From NCBI RefSeq assembly GCF_006542395.2, contig NZ_CP038231.1, positions 930,001-994,000 on the forward strand: 64,000 nt of DNA, given 5' to 3'. The DNA is from Formicincola oecophyllae. GTDB taxonomy: Bacteria; Pseudomonadota; Alphaproteobacteria; Acetobacterales; Acetobacteraceae. The notes under the pieces were generated by a model. It saw only the letters and a list, made by a program, of their open reading frames with translations. It did no database searches and had not been told where the DNA came from. A program made the position numbers and the translations under genes. This document shows, piece by piece, positions 63,388 to 64,000 of the stretch (positions are counted from its first letter, which is position 1; the number at the start of each line of letters is the position of its first letter).

Positions 63388-63939
63388 ATGAAAGCTGCAC
63401 GTCTTATTGCCACTGCTCTTTTCGGCGCCACTTTTGCCACGTCTGTCGCCCCAGCCGCCATGGCGCAGGTGCAGCCCCTGCCTGGCACGCAGGCCCTCAA
63501 CAACATGACCAACACGCTTAATCGTTTGACCCAGCGCCAGGCTGCCATGCAGAACCGCCTCACTGAAGAGCAGAACAAACTGCAGAACCTTCAGGGCCGT
63601 GCTCGTGAGCGTATGCAGAAGCACATTGAACGCCTTCAGAAGCGTTATGATGACCAGAAAGCCAAGCTGACCGACATGCAGCAGAAGGTTCAGAACCTGC
63701 CGGCTGAGGAAAAAGCTAAGGTCCAGAACGCCCTGCAGCAGAAAATGAATAACCTGACCCAGCCCCTGCAGCAGCAGCAGGCCAAGCTGCAGGCCCAGCA
63801 GGCGCAGCTTCAAGCGCAGCAGGCTCAGCGCGCCCAGGCCGTGCAGCAGACCCAGCAGGCTGTGCAGAACTTGAAGAACCAGACCAAGCAGGACGTTCAG
63901 GGCTTGAAGAACGCCGCTGGCGCCTTGTTCGGCCAGTAA
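63388..63939 (+). CDS. Exported Gln-rich coiled-coil protein
   Basis: The 183-residue protein has a clean signal peptide ending in PAAMAQ (about residue 27). The mature part is almost entirely alpha-helical coiled coil, very rich in Gln, Ala, Lys and Asn, with heptad-like repeats (ALNNMTNTLNRLTQRQAAMQ, QQQQAKLQAQQAQLQAQQ) and a short C-terminal GALFGQ. It resembles periplasmic or outer-membrane-associated helical proteins, but no family is recognised. AGGAG stands six bases before the ATG. The opposite strand also has a long open frame, which I treat as a shadow of the repetitive codons. Confidence 0.65.
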   Translation: MKAARLIATALFGATFATSVAPAAMAQVQPLPGTQALNNMTNTLNRLTQRQAAMQNRLTEEQNKLQNLQGRARERMQKHIERLQKRYDDQKAKLTDMQQKVQNLPAEEKAKVQNALQQKMNNLTQPLQQQQAKLQAQQAQLQAQQAQRAQAVQQTQQAVQNLKNQTKQDVQGLKNAAGALFGQ

Positions 63940-64000
63940 GCCCAAGCTTCACGATAAGCGGGCGTTCCCAGGTTCTGGGGCGCCTTGCCCTACCCTTGCT

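Noticed and set aside
63229-63945. Long minus-strand open frame (238 codons) opposite the coiled-coil gene
   Set aside because: It is antisense to a gene with a good ribosome binding site and signal peptide; Leu-rich composition arises from the complement of CAG codons.
1-64000. Insertion sequences, prophage, integrases or toxin-antitoxin pairs
   Set aside because: None could be recognised in any frame; the only substantial duplication is the GT-C tandem pair.

Overview
The window reads as a chromosomal segment of an alphaproteobacterium, most likely an acetic acid bacterium (Acetobacteraceae). The inference rests on hemE lying directly beside a DnaA-box array, on the block infA-maf-RNase E/G-yacG-tRNA-Phe, and on a fairly GC-rich, gene-dense, mostly single-copy layout without phage or insertion sequences. 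The genus cannot be fixed from sequence reading alone.

Region 1 (1-11.1 kb) is a surface-glycan locus. It holds a truncated GT4 glycosyltransferase, a CDP-glycerol-type glycerophosphotransferase homologue, a DPM1-like polyprenyl-phosphate glycosyltransferase, four paralogous GT-C-like membrane proteins and a phosphoethanolamine-transferase-like enzyme. Two of the GT-C genes are near-identical tandem copies. A Wzx-type flippase and a histidine phosphatase follow on the minus strand. A plausible scheme is that the GT2 enzyme charges polyprenyl phosphate and the GT-C proteins use that donor to decorate the glycan, with phosphorylated groups added by the other two enzymes.

Region 2 (11.1-20.6 kb) carries a leftward run (flippase, phosphatase, znuBCA, lipid kinase, tRNA-Ala, maf) and a rightward hemE-hemJ pair. 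Between them is a 269-bp array of 14 perfect DnaA boxes, a strong oriC candidate. Gene orientation diverges from this point, as expected for replication co-orientation.

Region 3 (20.6-36.4 kb) has a DedA protein, an S9 peptidase, a MATE exporter and a copper-type cluster: a lipoprotein, a CopA-like multicopper oxidase homologue and CopB. The oxidase homologue has lost most of its type 1 and type 3 copper ligands. NhaA, HtpG and several small exported or hypothetical proteins follow.

Region 4 (36.4-50.4 kb) has a YhaN/YhaO (Rad50/Mre11-like) pair, a bile-acid-symporter-like carrier, a Tat-exported GH32 fructan or sucrose hydrolase, an aldo/keto reductase, tRNA-Phe, the infA-maf-RNase-yacG operon and a TonB-like protein.

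Region 5 (50.4-64 kb) has a proline-rich lipoprotein, prs, a histidine phosphatase, a second small DnaA-box cluster and a complete heavy-metal RND efflux operon (adaptor, pump, outer-membrane factor). It ends with ompW and an FNR-type regulator divergent around an FNR-like box, and a Gln-rich coiled-coil exported protein.
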